The notes: generated from the sequence alone by a model not told the origin. A stretch of 64,000 nt of DNA from Candidatus Sericytochromatia bacterium (GCA_026004035.1 BPII01000001.1:64312-128311); one strand, 5' to 3'. Shown: positions 36,397 to 48,211, counted from the stretch's first letter. Translations and numbers: made by a program.

Positions 36397-37809
36397 CTAA
36401 TTTACTATATGTATAGCTTTTCCAAAAGATGCTTCAGCTGCCTCCATTATTGCTTCTGGTAGTGTTGGATGTGGATGTATTGTTAATGCCATATCTTCAG
36501 CTGTAGCTCCCATTTCAATAGCCAAAGCTCCTTCTGATATTAAACTAGATGCGTCATAACCTACTATATGTAATCCAAGAACTAGATTATTTTCTTCATT
36601 GATTATAATTTTTACAAAACCTTCTGTTTCACCTATTGCCATAGATTTTCCTAATGCTGCAAAAGGAAATCTACCAACCTTTATTTTATAACCTTTTTGT
36701 ATTGCTTCATCTTCTGTAAGACCTACACTTGCTATTTCAGGATCAGTAAATATTACCGAAGGCATAGCATAATTGTCAAACTCACTCTTATAGCCTCCTG
36801 CTATTACTTCTGCTGCTATAATTCCTTCTTTAGATGCTTTATGTGCAAGCATGTAACCACCTACAACATCACCGATAGCATATATATTTGAAATATTAGT
36901 TTGCATCTTTTTATTTACTTTTATAAATCCTTTTTCTAACTCTATCCCTAAATTTTCAATCCCTATATCTTTAGTATTTGGTTTTCTTCCTACAGCTACT
37001 AATACCTTATCAGCATTAACTTTTTCTTCTATTCCTTTATCATTTATTATAGTAATTTCAACTCCATTATTTTTTATAATACAATCTTTAGCTTTTGTAT
37101 TTGTAAGTATATTTGCCTTCTTATTTCTTTTTAATTTTCTTAAAACAATACTTACTAATTCTTGATCAGATGTTGGAAGTATATTTGATGTTGCTTCAAT
37201 TATAGTAATCTTTGAACCTAGTTTAAGTAAAAAAGTTCCTATTTCCATACCTATATAACCACCACCTATTATTACAATATGTTCTGGTACTTCACTTAAA
37301 TTTAATCCACCTGTAGAACTCAATATTTTATCTTCATCAAATTTAAAATTAGGTATTTCAATAGGTGATGAACCTGTAGCAATAACTAAATTTTCAAATT
37401 CTATCAAAGTTTTATTTAAATTGTTATCGGTTAATTCTAAATGATTTCTATCTTTAAAATAAGCATTTCCATAAATAACTTCAACTTTATTAGCTTTTAA
37501 CAATGTAGCTATTCCACTAGTTAATTTATTTACCATCTTATTTTTCCATGATTGAAGTTTTAACATATCTATTTTTTCATCATAATTTATAGAAAAGCCT
37601 AGTTCAGAAGCAAATTTAAATTTATCAACTATTTTTGAAGCATTTATAAGTGCTTTAGAAGGTATACAACCAACATTTAAACAAACTCCACCTAATTTTT
37701 CTTTTTCTATAAGTAAAACTTTTTTACCAAGTTGAGCCATTTTTATAGCACATACATAACCACCTGGACCAGCACCAACAATGACATTATCTATTTTCTT
37801 TAACTCCAT
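36397..37809 (-). CDS. lpd: Dihydrolipoyl dehydrogenase (E3)
   Basis: 470 residues, the full family length. The redox disulfide is C43-x4-C48 in G-G-V-C-L-N-V-G-C-I-P-S-K, behind the FAD motif V-G-A-G-P-G-G-Y. The NAD motif is I-G-G-G-Y-I-G-M-E, and A-I-G-D-V near 311 binds FAD. The C-terminal H-P-H-P-T-L-P-E supplies the His-Glu pair. It reoxidises lipoamide in pyruvate, 2-oxoglutarate or branched-chain dehydrogenases, or in glycine cleavage. No E1/E2 genes are next to it, so the partner complex is unknown. Confidence 0.95.
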   Translation of the reverse strand: MELKKIDNVIVGAGPGGYVCAIKMAQLGKKVLLIEKEKLGGVCLNVGCIPSKALINASKIVDKFKFASELGFSINYDEKIDMLKLQSWKNKMVNKLTSGIATLLKANKVEVIYGNAYFKDRNHLELTDNNLNKTLIEFENLVIATGSSPIEIPNFKFDEDKILSSTGGLNLSEVPEHIVIIGGGYIGMEIGTFLLKLGSKITIIEATSNILPTSDQELVSIVLRKLKRNKKANILTNTKAKDCIIKNNGVEITIINDKGIEEKVNADKVLVAVGRKPNTKDIGIENLGIELEKGFIKVNKKMQTNISNIYAIGDVVGGYMLAHKASKEGIIAAEVIAGGYKSEFDNYAMPSVIFTDPEIASVGLTEDEAIQKGYKIKVGRFPFAALGKSMAIGETEGFVKIIINEENNLVLGLHIVGYDASSLISEGALAIEMGATAEDMALTIHPHPTLPEAIMEAAEASFGKAIHIVN

Positions 37810-37973
37810 ATAAATAACCCCTTAAAAAAATATAAATCTATAATATATTAAAAAAAGATAAAATGATTTAAATTAATGTAAAATATATAATATCTTTTAG
37901 TTTTTACAATTAAATAATTTTTTAATTTTGTATATAAGAATAGATGGGTTATTATGCCAAAGAGGATTAATTA

Positions 37974-40900
37974 ATGGCTGTAAATGTTAGACTTTTGCAA
38001 GCAAGAAAAGAATTAGTAGAAAAGTATAGAGCTGTTCAACAAGGCTTTGTTGATAAAAGACAAAATTATGAAAAAGAAACTCAAGATATAGCTGCTAAAA
38101 CAAATAAATCTGAAGCTGCCAGAGCAGCAAGAAAAGCAGCAATGGATGCTAAAATGGCCAAATTAGAGATGGATTTAGCTGACAAAAAAGCTAAAAGTGC
38201 TTTTATTGGAGCTCTTTTAGGAGGTATATCAGCAGTAGCAGGAGCTTTTGCAGGGATTACAAAAGCTTTTACCTCTTCTGGTGGAGCTGGTAAAGATAAA
38301 TTTAGTCAAAAAGTAAATGAAAAAGCACTAGCCAACAAAGAAAAAGCACTAGCTAAAAAACAAGAAAAGTTAAAAGCAAAACAAGGAGGTACTCCACAAG
38401 CTCAAGCAACACCTACAGGTACTCCACAAGCTCAAGCAACACCTACAGGTACTCCACAAGCTCAAGCAACACCTACAGGTACTCCACAAGCTCAAGCAAC
38501 ATCAACAGAAACTCCACAAGCTGGAAAATCATTTAGTCAAAAGGTTGGTGATTGGGCAAAAAAAATAGAAGCTTTTTCAGATGCTTTAGAACAGCTAGGG
38601 GAAGTTTTTGGTAGTAAAGAAACTAATGGACAACATAAATTTAATGCAAAAGCTGATAAAAGCAAAGCAGAAAAAGCATCAAAAGTAATGAAAGATTTTG
38701 CATCTGCAATTGGTAGCTCATTCTCGGATTCTTTTAATATGGTCAAAGAGTACAGAAATTTAGCTTCAGTACTTAAAGAAAACAATATAGATATAAAATC
38801 TGTTATGACTAATGGAAGAATAGACTTAAATAAACTTAATAAAAAATTAAACAATAATCCTTCTATAAAGGATGATCCAAAATCCTTAATAGAGCTAGCA
38901 ATGAAGTATCAAATAAGCGCGGATAAATTCAAAAAAAATGATTTCTATATAAATGGAAATCAAATCATATTAAATTCACAGCAAAGAGCTATTTTAGACA
39001 AGGTAAAAAATAGTCAAGCTTTGAGTGAAGATGAAAAGAAAGAACTTGAAAATCTTGCTAAGGACTTAGGTGTAGATACTTCTGAAGTACTAGAAAGAGT
39101 TGAACAATCAGATAAAATAGATAAAGCTATAAGAGCGGTAGAAAAAGGTAATGCAAGTGAAGAAGATATTAAAATTCTAAAACAACTAGGTATAGTTAAT
39201 GAAGGTGATAATAGTATAGATAAAAATGCACTTGAACAGTTAAAGAAATACTTCTACGGTGTTGCTGGAATGGCTGTTGAAAATAATTTTGATAATACAA
39301 AACAAGGACAATTATTAAGAAAGGCTCAAGATAATGAATTACTTAATAGAGCTGAAAAGAATCCAAGTAGCTTAAATGCTTCAGATAGACAAAGATTACA
39401 AGAGTTAGGAGTATTAAATAAAGATGGAAGTATAAATAAGGAAGCTTTAGATAAGAAAAAACAGGAATTAGCTTTATCTGACTCTGATAAAGCAACTTTA
39501 ATAGAAATGGGAGTAATGGATTCTAGTGGTAACATAGATGTAAAAAAAGCTGACGAAGTAAAAAAAGATGCTATACATGCTATTAGGAATATTAGTAATG
39601 ATATTTTAGATAAAGCTGTTAATAATAAACAACTCTCTGAAGATGAGCTAGCAATTCTTAAAGGTCTTGGTTTATTAAATAGTAATGGTAATATAAATAC
39701 TGAAAAATTAAACTCAAGAATATCAGAACTTAGAGATTTAGCAAATGTCAATGATTTTAGGCGAGAACAATCAGCTAGTAAAAGAAGAGCAATGAGAGAA
39801 GGACCTAGTTTATTAAATTCTTTTGGTATATTAGGTTTTAATGTAAATGGAGCTAAGAAATTAGCTTCAGATATTGGTGCTTATTTCAGTGATTTAGGTT
39901 CAATAAAAAATATTGGTGATGCTTTTAGAGCTATAGCTGGTAATGGTGATAATTTATTGAGAAATAGAGCTTTAGGAAATAATCATGATGCTGTAATGTC
40001 TTTTGCTAATTCAATTAAAGATGAAAAACAAAAAGAAAGATTTATTGAAATAATGGCAAATGCAGGAGGAAATGCTGATATAGCTTACAATAGAATTAAT
40101 TCATCATCTAATAAAATTAGTCAAGAGTTATTGGATGCTTTAGATGCACAATCATTATTTGACATTATGAGAGGTTCTTCTTATGAAGCGTATAAATTGA
40201 CTAGACAAAAAGAAGACATAAGTTCTAAAATCAGTGATTTACAAGATAAAATAGATGAAGAAATAGATAAATTAATAGAAAAAATAGATAATTCTAGACC
40301 TAAAGAATTTAAACTTACTAATGAACAAAAAAAGGAACTAAAAAATCAACTTAAAAGTGGAAATGATGACCTTGCAAAGAAATATATTTCTTTAGCAGGG
40401 GAACAATATAAAACAGAATTACAAAATAGCTTAGCAAATATTTCTACAAATGTAAATAAATATAGAAGCGAGATAAATGATTTAAATGCCAAAAAAAATG
40501 ATTTATCTATTAGAATAAATGAATTGAATTATAACTTTATGCAAGCCCAAAATAGTCTTGAAACATTTAATAAATTATTTGATTATAGTTATCAAAAAGT
40601 AGAAAATGAAATGGCAACAAAAGTTGCTGAAATGATTACAGAAGCATTTAAAGATGGAAAATTAACTGATGAAGAATTTACAAATATTACAAAAAAATTT
40701 GGTGCTGAATATGTAGCTAAAGCTTTTAATATGATGTCTCCTGAACAGCTCGCTTCTATTGTGAGAAGTTCAAGAGAAGGAGTTAAGCAACTTGCAGATT
40801 TTATAAATACAAATTATAACGCTGAAGCTCAAGATATTAAAAATAAACAAAATACAAACTTTAGTACAGCCGATGTACCAACAGGTGCAATAATTATGCA

Positions 40901-43877
40901 ATCTGTGGGTCATGTCGTAACATTTGGAGTAAGCACTATTCTTGCTGCTGTTGGAAATGCTTTAACTGCTCCAGACGAAACGGAGAGTAATGTAAGTATA
41001 AAAAATTCTTCTTTAGCTAAAATAATGGCTGCAGAAAGAATAGCTGATAATTTGAATTTACAAGATGCTACAAATAGAGGTTTAATAACTAATAATAATG
41101 GAAATCTTTCATTAAATATAACTCAAGAACAAATAAATGAACTAGCTAAAGATCCTAACAATCCAGAAAATAAAGCAAAGTTACATTTATTAAGAAATTT
41201 GGGTTTAATAGATTCAGAAAATAAACTTATAGCCGATCCTAATACTAGACTTTCCGAACTCCAAAATGGAAAATCTAGTAGTATTATTGAGAATGCTAGG
41301 AATTCTGAAATAGATCAACTAACAACAAAATACTTAGCAATAGCTTCAGGAAGAGGAGGTATTGAAGCACAATCAGCTTTAAATAATATGATATCAAGAT
41401 TATCTGATGAACAAATAAGAAACTTATTTAATGAACTTAGCAAAAATAACCCTGCTGCTTCTGCATCTTTAATAATTGCTTTAAAAAGTAGTGGAAAAAG
41501 TAATATGGTAAATGAACTTTTAAATAACGATAAAGCTAATAGTACAAAAATTTTATCAGCTTTAGCAAATAAAGATCCTAAAATAGCTGTTGAACTATTT
41601 AAAGATGGAAAAATTGATAATAATATAATTAAACAACTGGCAACGAATGATCCAAAAGCTATGGCTAAAATTTTAAATAATATGGATCATGAAGAAGGAG
41701 CTAAATTATTAAAAAGCTTTAATTTAAGTGATGATCAAATAGCAAAAGTAATTGGCTCTATGGATAGAACAAAAGCACTTGAGCTTGTTTCTAAAGGTAA
41801 TTTTAGTAAAAAAGTAATAGATTCTGCTCTTGGAGCTAGTTCAGCAGCAATAGATGATACAAGTAAGAATAGAGACTTAACAATTGCAGCTCTTAAGCAA
41901 AGAGAGATAGTAGGTGAAAATGGTCAAATAAATCAAGATAAACTAGCTTCACTTCTTCAAGACTTACCACCTGAACAAGCTACTAATTTACTTATAAGTA
42001 TTTATGGTAAAGATACAGAGAGTATAGCTAGAGTTTTAGGTAAATTTGCAAGTAATGATGCAGCTAAGATAATAGCAGCATTAGCGAATAAAACTAATAC
42101 TAATTTCGATATTAGTTCCTTATTACAAAGAAAAGATATACAAAATATTATTAATAATGCTGATAAGGAGACTTTAGGAAAATTTTTGACAAATGTATCT
42201 AGAAATAGCAAAGTTGATAAGGATGCTAAAATAAGCATATTTAACACTTTATCAGCTGAAAAAATAGCTGACACAATAGAAAAAATGACTGATAGTGGTG
42301 TTGCTGATTTGTTATCAAGTATGACTAATTTAGGATTTGAAGATAAAGTAAAAGATGCTATTAAAGAATTTAATAGAAACTGGTTAGGAGGAGAAAGTAG
42401 TAGTAATATAGAAAGAATGGGTAATATATTACTTAATTTAAGAAGTACAGATAGACAAGCTTTTGATAAAGTCATTGATAACTTTATGAATAATGAAAAG
42501 GATATAGAATATCTTTCCGAAATGGTTATTGCTAATCAGGATTTTGGTATAGCATCTTTTGAATCATTAGAGCAATCTGGAAATTATCAAAAACTAAAAA
42601 CACTTTTGGATGCTGTTAAGAAAGAAGAATATCAAGATGCTGATATGGAAGATAAAGGATTTTTATTTGGAATATCAAATACAGCAATATATATGTTTGC
42701 TCAACTGTCAACTAAAACACAAGTTGAGTTACTTAAAGAATTAAATGATAAAGATGCAGCTAATATTTTAAGTGGAATAGTTGAAAATCAGAGTGGAAAG
42801 GCATTAGAAGAATTAGCTAAGACAGATCCAAATAGAGTTGCTAGAATATTAAATAATATGAGTAATAGTGATAAAGCCTCCTATTTTGCTGCTATTCAAG
42901 ATTCTTCAATTCAAGCAAAAGTCATGTCTAGCTTTATTAGTCAAGGTTTTAATAAGAAAAATTTCTGGGAATCATTAAATCCCTTTAATAAAGGTGATGA
43001 AGATTATTTAGTTGGAAAAATAAATAATAAAAAATTTAAAGAAATAATAGAGAAAATGATAGATGATAAGATAAATAATAAGATAGACAATAAAGATAAT
43101 AAAGATATTTTATTAGAAGTATCAGAATTAATGGCTAGTTTAGATAAAGATGCTAAATATAATGTATTTAATTCTTTAGATGAAAAATATCAAAAATTAC
43201 TTTTGGAATATATGATAAATAATAATAAATCAGAAGCAGTAAAATTTTTAGAAAATAATTATTTTAATGTTGATAAATTATTTAATCATTTGCTAGATTC
43301 AAATAAAAAATCAGCTATTGATTTACTAAATTTTATAAATGCAGGTCTTTTTGGCAATGATAATGATAAAAAATTAAATTTATTACGAAGATTAAGTTAT
43401 AGTACAAGAGATAAATTATTTGGTGATGATAAAAAAATATTTCAATCTATATTTAAAGGTGCAAGTACTAGGGCTCAAATGAATTTTTTGGCTTCAGTAA
43501 CAAATAAAGAAAATTCAACAGGCACCGGTCAAAGTTATAGTATGTCTGAACAAGATTGGAGATTAATGGAAGGCTTAGATATACAAGGGTTTGCAATAGG
43601 TAAAGATAGAATTAACTTTGGTGATTCTGATTTACAATCTGAAATGACAGAAGCAGAAGAAGAATTTAACAAATATAAAAGTTTTATTAGTAATTTAACA
43701 AATAACAATAACAATATAAATCAGATTTTAGAACAACAGCTAGAACAAGGTGAACAAATAGGAGGTTCAAAACAAGATACTTCAACTCAAATAAGATCAA
43801 GAGGATTTAATTGGATACTTTTAGGTTTAGATATGTCTATGGCTGGTATTAAATTTATGGTTGGAACAATTAGATAA
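37974..43877 (+). CDS. Giant repeat protein of unknown function (1967 residues)
   Basis: No family recognised. Residues 1-60 are a charged, probable coiled coil. Residues 75-97 are a Gly/Ala-rich hydrophobic stretch, and 139-178 a Pro/Ala/Thr linker of four near-identical 10-residue repeats. Between ~380 and ~1100 a motif recurs at least five times: an acidic helix start (L-S-E-D-E), then L-G-(V/L)-(L/I)-(N/D)-x-x-G-x-I-(N/D), at ~405, 477, 511, 563 and 1076. Residues ~740-870 are coiled-coil. ~969-1000 is a second hydrophobic segment. ~1180-1660 consists of helical repeats (D-P-K-A-M-A-K-I-L-N-N-M, D-P-N-R-V-A-R-I-L-N-N-M) reminiscent of MgtE-N/FliG-like helical repeats. There is no signal peptide. 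It starts after an AGAGGA ribosome site and is probably structural or exported by a non-Sec route. Confidence 0.75.
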   Translation: MAVNVRLLQARKELVEKYRAVQQGFVDKRQNYEKETQDIAAKTNKSEAARAARKAAMDAKMAKLEMDLADKKAKSAFIGALLGGISAVAGAFAGITKAFTSSGGAGKDKFSQKVNEKALANKEKALAKKQEKLKAKQGGTPQAQATPTGTPQAQATPTGTPQAQATPTGTPQAQATSTETPQAGKSFSQKVGDWAKKIEAFSDALEQLGEVFGSKETNGQHKFNAKADKSKAEKASKVMKDFASAIGSSFSDSFNMVKEYRNLASVLKENNIDIKSVMTNGRIDLNKLNKKLNNNPSIKDDPKSLIELAMKYQISADKFKKNDFYINGNQIILNSQQRAILDKVKNSQALSEDEKKELENLAKDLGVDTSEVLERVEQSDKIDKAIRAVEKGNASEEDIKILKQLGIVNEGDNSIDKNALEQLKKYFYGVAGMAVENNFDNTKQGQLLRKAQDNELLNRAEKNPSSLNASDRQRLQELGVLNKDGSINKEALDKKKQELALSDSDKATLIEMGVMDSSGNIDVKKADEVKKDAIHAIRNISNDILDKAVNNKQLSEDELAILKGLGLLNSNGNINTEKLNSRISELRDLANVNDFRREQSASKRRAMREGPSLLNSFGILGFNVNGAKKLASDIGAYFSDLGSIKNIGDAFRAIAGNGDNLLRNRALGNNHDAVMSFANSIKDEKQKERFIEIMANAGGNADIAYNRINSSSNKISQELLDALDAQSLFDIMRGSSYEAYKLTRQKEDISSKISDLQDKIDEEIDKLIEKIDNSRPKEFKLTNEQKKELKNQLKSGNDDLAKKYISLAGEQYKTELQNSLANISTNVNKYRSEINDLNAKKNDLSIRINELNYNFMQAQNSLETFNKLFDYSYQKVENEMATKVAEMITEAFKDGKLTDEEFTNITKKFGAEYVAKAFNMMSPEQLASIVRSSREGVKQLADFINTNYNAEAQDIKNKQNTNFSTADVPTGAIIMQSVGHVVTFGVSTILAAVGNALTAPDETESNVSIKNSSLAKIMAAERIADNLNLQDATNRGLITNNNGNLSLNITQEQINELAKDPNNPENKAKLHLLRNLGLIDSENKLIADPNTRLSELQNGKSSSIIENARNSEIDQLTTKYLAIASGRGGIEAQSALNNMISRLSDEQIRNLFNELSKNNPAASASLIIALKSSGKSNMVNELLNNDKANSTKILSALANKDPKIAVELFKDGKIDNNIIKQLATNDPKAMAKILNNMDHEEGAKLLKSFNLSDDQIAKVIGSMDRTKALELVSKGNFSKKVIDSALGASSAAIDDTSKNRDLTIAALKQREIVGENGQINQDKLASLLQDLPPEQATNLLISIYGKDTESIARVLGKFASNDAAKIIAALANKTNTNFDISSLLQRKDIQNIINNADKETLGKFLTNVSRNSKVDKDAKISIFNTLSAEKIADTIEKMTDSGVADLLSSMTNLGFEDKVKDAIKEFNRNWLGGESSSNIERMGNILLNLRSTDRQAFDKVIDNFMNNEKDIEYLSEMVIANQDFGIASFESLEQSGNYQKLKTLLDAVKKEEYQDADMEDKGFLFGISNTAIYMFAQLSTKTQVELLKELNDKDAANILSGIVENQSGKALEELAKTDPNRVARILNNMSNSDKASYFAAIQDSSIQAKVMSSFISQGFNKKNFWESLNPFNKGDEDYLVGKINNKKFKEIIEKMIDDKINNKIDNKDNKDILLEVSELMASLDKDAKYNVFNSLDEKYQKLLLEYMINNNKSEAVKFLENNYFNVDKLFNHLLDSNKKSAIDLLNFINAGLFGNDNDKKLNLLRRLSYSTRDKLFGDDKKIFQSIFKGASTRAQMNFLASVTNKENSTGTGQSYSMSEQDWRLMEGLDIQGFAIGKDRINFGDSDLQSEMTEAEEEFNKYKSFISNLTNNNNNINQILEQQLEQGEQIGGSKQDTSTQIRSRGFNWILLGLDMSMAGIKFMVGTIR
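38388..38507 (+). repeat. Four tandem 30-bp repeats inside the giant gene
   Basis: Three near-identical 30-bp units plus a fourth diverged at its end, each encoding G-T-P-Q-A-Q-A-T-P-T. They form a Pro/Ala/Thr linker between the hydrophobic N-terminal part and the rest of the protein. Such repeats vary in copy number by slippage, so length polymorphism between strains is likely. Confidence 0.95.
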
Positions 43878-44022
43878 ATTAAGAGAAGCTCAAGATCAAA
43901 AGGAAGAAGCAATGAAAAAGTTTGCAGCTGCAAAAGAATTAGAAGCTAAAGTTATGAAAGAACTTAAAAGGCAAGAAACGGTTGACGCAGGAAATATGGT
44001 TGGTGTAACTGATGGAAAATAG
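43861..44022 (+). CDS. Short helical frame: coupled small gene or shifted C-terminus of the giant protein
   Basis: A frame overlapping the last 17 bases of the giant gene, open from 43828 and ending at 44022. From a TTG at 43861 it encodes 53 residues, strongly helical and charged (L-D-K-L-R-E-A-Q-D-Q-K-E-E-A-M-K-K-F, then E-L-E-A-K-V-M-K-E-L-K-R), very like the style of the giant protein's N-terminus. A single inserted base near 43830-43877 would make it the true C-terminus (about 2015 residues). The genes just downstream carry many +1 shifts, so that is my preferred reading. Confidence 0.45.
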   Translation: MEQLDKLREAQDQKEEAMKKFAAAKELEAKVMKELKRQETVDAGNMVGVTDGK

Positions 44023-44032
44023 TAATTTTTTT

Positions 44033-45584
<1,552 letters not shown>

Positions 45585-45608
45585 TAGAGTTTTTTAATAA
45601 GCTGAGTA

Positions 45609-46055
45609 TTATTTTTGTATATCTATAACTTCAATATTATAATTTTCAATTTTTAAGATATTATTTTTTAATTCTTCTGGTAATTCTATTTTGCAGTTAT
45701 TCCTATAATCATAGGATACTATAAGTCCTTCACCTTCAGCTACTATTTTATTATTTTTTTTACTAAAAATAGAATATTTCATCCAAAATCTATCATTAGA
45801 AATTTTAAAAACTCTTGAGCAAGATAATATACTATCAGGATATACAAGAGGAAATTTTATATTTACAAGATGTAGAAGCAAGTATAGGGCCTATACCTTC
45901 CTTTATAAAATCAAAAATAATTTATTTTTTTCAAAATATTTTATTCTACTACTTTCAAAATACTTAAAATAAAATATGTTATTGACATGATTAAAAGGGT
46001 CCATATCCCCCCAGGCAATTGGTATTTCTATTTTTATAGGATAATCATCTAACAT
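45609..46055 (-). pseudogene. 4HBT-fold acyl-CoA thioesterase, three frame breaks
   Basis: Reassembled, about 147 residues of a hotdog-fold thioesterase: I-P-I-A-W-G-D-M-D-P-F-N-H-V-N-N-I-F-Y-F-K-Y carries the conserved D-M-D-x-x-x-H-V-N-N active-site segment, followed by F-P-L-V-Y-P-D-S-I. The breaks sit in runs of A and T at about 45942, 45931 and 45867, each one base too long. Removing three bases gives a normal-length protein. It would cleave acyl-CoA esters. It lies just upstream of the GMC oxidoreductase on the same strand. Confidence 0.75.
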
Positions 46056-46211
46056 TATTAAATTAAAAAAATTTATATACATATTATAATACATATAGAT
46101 GTCTTTTTATGAAAAAAAATAAACAGAATAATAGATAAAATAAATAATTTTAAGAAAACCAACGAAGAAATTTTTGTTAGAAATAATAAAAACGATGTTT
46201 TGCTTAGTATA

Positions 46212-46308
46212 TGTTAAGTAATTTATTAAAAATTTATAGTTTTTTTAATTTTTTATACTTTATTTTTAACTATTAATTATGCACCATTTATTATAAAAAT
46301 TGGTATAA
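46212..46308 (+). repeat. Transposase-associated repeat, copy B
   Basis: About 95 bases closely matching 3225-3316 in inverted orientation, including TTTATTATAAAAATTGGTAT, which in the other copy encodes the K-I-G-I-R start of the transposase fragment. Here the frame stops after a few codons. The gap 46095-46462 otherwise shows only AT-rich sequence and the leader of trpS. Confidence 0.6.
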
Positions 46309-46462
46309 GGAAAGCATTCTAACCTATCTTTCGTAAAGTTTCTAACAAGAATATATTAATTTTTATTTAATTTTTCTGAAAATATAATTAAATATGATAT
46401 GAATAGAAGTTTATATTTTTAGACATACCTAAAAAACAAAAAAAAGAGGTTTTATAAAATTT

Positions 46463-47437
46463 ATGAAAGAAATATTATTTAGTGGTATAAGACCAACTGG
46501 AGGAATTCATATTGGTAATTATTTAGGTGCAATTTCAAATTGGGTAAGATTACAAGATAAATATGAATCATTTTTTTGCATAGTTGATTATCATGCTATA
46601 ACTACTCCGTACGATATAAAGGAATTAAGAAAACTTATAAAAGATATGTTTATAAGTATATTAGCTTGTGGAATTGATTTAAATAAAAGCACATTGTTTA
46701 TTCAATCTAAAGTTTCAGAACATACAGAGTTAGCATGGATATTATCTTGTATAACAAATTATAATTGGCTTACAGGAATGATACAATTTAAAGAAAAATC
46801 ATCTCACAATCCAGAAAATATAAATACAGGCTTATTATCTTATCCAATATTACAAACAGCTGATATTACACTATACAAAGCTAAATATGTTCCTGTTGGA
46901 GAAGATCAATTACAACATATTGAACTTGCAAGAGATATTGTTAGAAAATTTAATTATATATATGGTGACACCCTTATAGAACCAAAACCAATTATTACAG
47001 AATCAAAAAGGATAATGGGACTAGATGCTGTAAATAAAATGAGTAAATCATTAAATAATTATATAGGTATTACGGAATCATCAGAAGAAATATTTTCAAA
47101 ATTAAAAACAGCTGTAACTGATACAGCAAGAGTTAGAAAAACTGATCCAGGAGATCCTCAAAAATGTAACGTTTATATAAGTTTTCACAAGAATTTTTCA
47201 ACTCAAGAAGACTTAATGAATATAGAAGATGGTTGTAAAAATGCAAAAATTGGCTGTATAGATTGTAAGAAAATATTACATAAAAATATGCTAAACAGAT
47301 TATCACCAATAAGAGAAAAATATCAAGAAATCTCTAAAAATAAAGATATTGATGATTTAATAGAATTAGGAAATAAAAAAGCAAAAGAAAAAGCAAAAAA
47401 TGTTTTAAATGAAATAAAAGAAAAAATAGGTTTGTAA
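46463..47437 (+). CDS. trpS: Tryptophan-tRNA ligase
   Basis: 324 residues, typical TrpRS. The class I HIGH motif appears as H16-I-G-N in R-P-T-G-G-I-H-I-G-N-Y, and K-M-S-K-S is at ~193. The substrate pocket segment with P-V-G-E-D-Q and H-I-E-L-A-R-D is present. It charges tRNA-Trp. An AGAGGT ribosome site lies 14 bases before the ATG. It converges with the SDR gene, separated by 3 bp. Confidence 0.97.
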   Translation: MKEILFSGIRPTGGIHIGNYLGAISNWVRLQDKYESFFCIVDYHAITTPYDIKELRKLIKDMFISILACGIDLNKSTLFIQSKVSEHTELAWILSCITNYNWLTGMIQFKEKSSHNPENINTGLLSYPILQTADITLYKAKYVPVGEDQLQHIELARDIVRKFNYIYGDTLIEPKPIITESKRIMGLDAVNKMSKSLNNYIGITESSEEIFSKLKTAVTDTARVRKTDPGDPQKCNVYISFHKNFSTQEDLMNIEDGCKNAKIGCIDCKKILHKNMLNRLSPIREKYQEISKNKDIDDLIELGNKKAKEKAKNVLNEIKEKIGL

Positions 47438-47440
47438 ATA

Positions 47441-48211
47441 TTAATAATGCATACCTACAATACTTAATCCTCCAGAAACATCTATATTAACTCCATTTAT
47501 ATATGAAGCTTTTTCAGAACACAGAAATATTACTAAATCTGTTATATCACTAACTTTTCCTAATCTTCTTGAAGGTATATTATTTAAAAACTTTTCTATA
47601 TTTTCTTTTGAAAAATGTTTTTTTAATTTTTCATTATCTAAAATCCCTTGTGTGATTATATTAGAATTAATACCAAACTTAGAATAGTCATAGACTATGT
47701 TTCTGTTTAAATATTCTAAAGCTCCTTTAACAGTAGAGTATGCTGCATTAGAGTAATTCATATAATTTGTAAGAGATATTAAATGAATAATTCTACCCCA
47801 TTTATTATTTTTCATATCTTCTATGAATAATCTAAATAAATTAAAAAAGAAGTTTAAATTTATATCTATTGTTTTATACCAATCATTTTCATCTATTAAT
47901 GAAAGCTTTTTTGGTGATACAATTATATTAGCATTATTTATTATAATGTCTATACTACCAAATTCATTCTTAATTTTATTTTTAAGTTCATTAAGTTTTT
48001 CTTTATCATTTATAAATAAATCCATAACATGATATATTGCTTTACCTCCATTATCTTTTATATAATCACATAAATCTTTTAGTTCATTTTCAGTTCTGCT
48101 TATTAAACATACAGAAACATTTTCTTTTGCAAGTGCTATTGCTATATCTTTTCCAATACCTCTACTACTACAAGTTATCAGTGCTCTTTTATTTTCTATA
48201 TTTATTTCCAT
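47441..48211 (-). CDS. Short-chain dehydrogenase/reductase (FabG-like)
   Basis: 256 residues, classical SDR. The cofactor loop is C-S-S-R-G-I-G (residues 14-20; the usual first residue is Thr/Gly), N-N-A at 92-94, catalytic S146, Y158-S-T-V-K162, and the C-terminal Y-I-N-G-V-N-I-D-V-S-G-G. It could be a 3-oxoacyl-ACP reductase or reduce another ketone; FabG identity is not certain because fab genes are absent around it. It lies 13 bp downstream of the YibE/F-like gene, same strand. Confidence 0.9.
   Translation of the reverse strand: MEINIENKRALITCSSRGIGKDIAIALAKENVSVCLISRTENELKDLCDYIKDNGGKAIYHVMDLFINDKEKLNELKNKIKNEFGSIDIIINNANIIVSPKKLSLIDENDWYKTIDINLNFFFNLFRLFIEDMKNNKWGRIIHLISLTNYMNYSNAAYSTVKGALEYLNRNIVYDYSKFGINSNIITQGILDNEKLKKHFSKENIEKFLNNIPSRRLGKVSDITDLVIFLCSEKASYINGVNIDVSGGLSIVGMHY

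Noticed and set aside
38388..38507. 30-bp tandem units resembling a CRISPR-like or minisatellite array
   Set aside because: They are direct in-frame repeats without spacers and encode the Pro/Ala/Thr linker of the giant protein. No cas genes are present anywhere in the window.
39326..39751. Minus-strand reading frames antisense to the giant gene (also at 38537-38854 and 42002-42475)
   Set aside because: Hydrophobic Leu/Ser-rich products typical of the reverse complement of Lys/Asn-rich coding sequence; no start signals.
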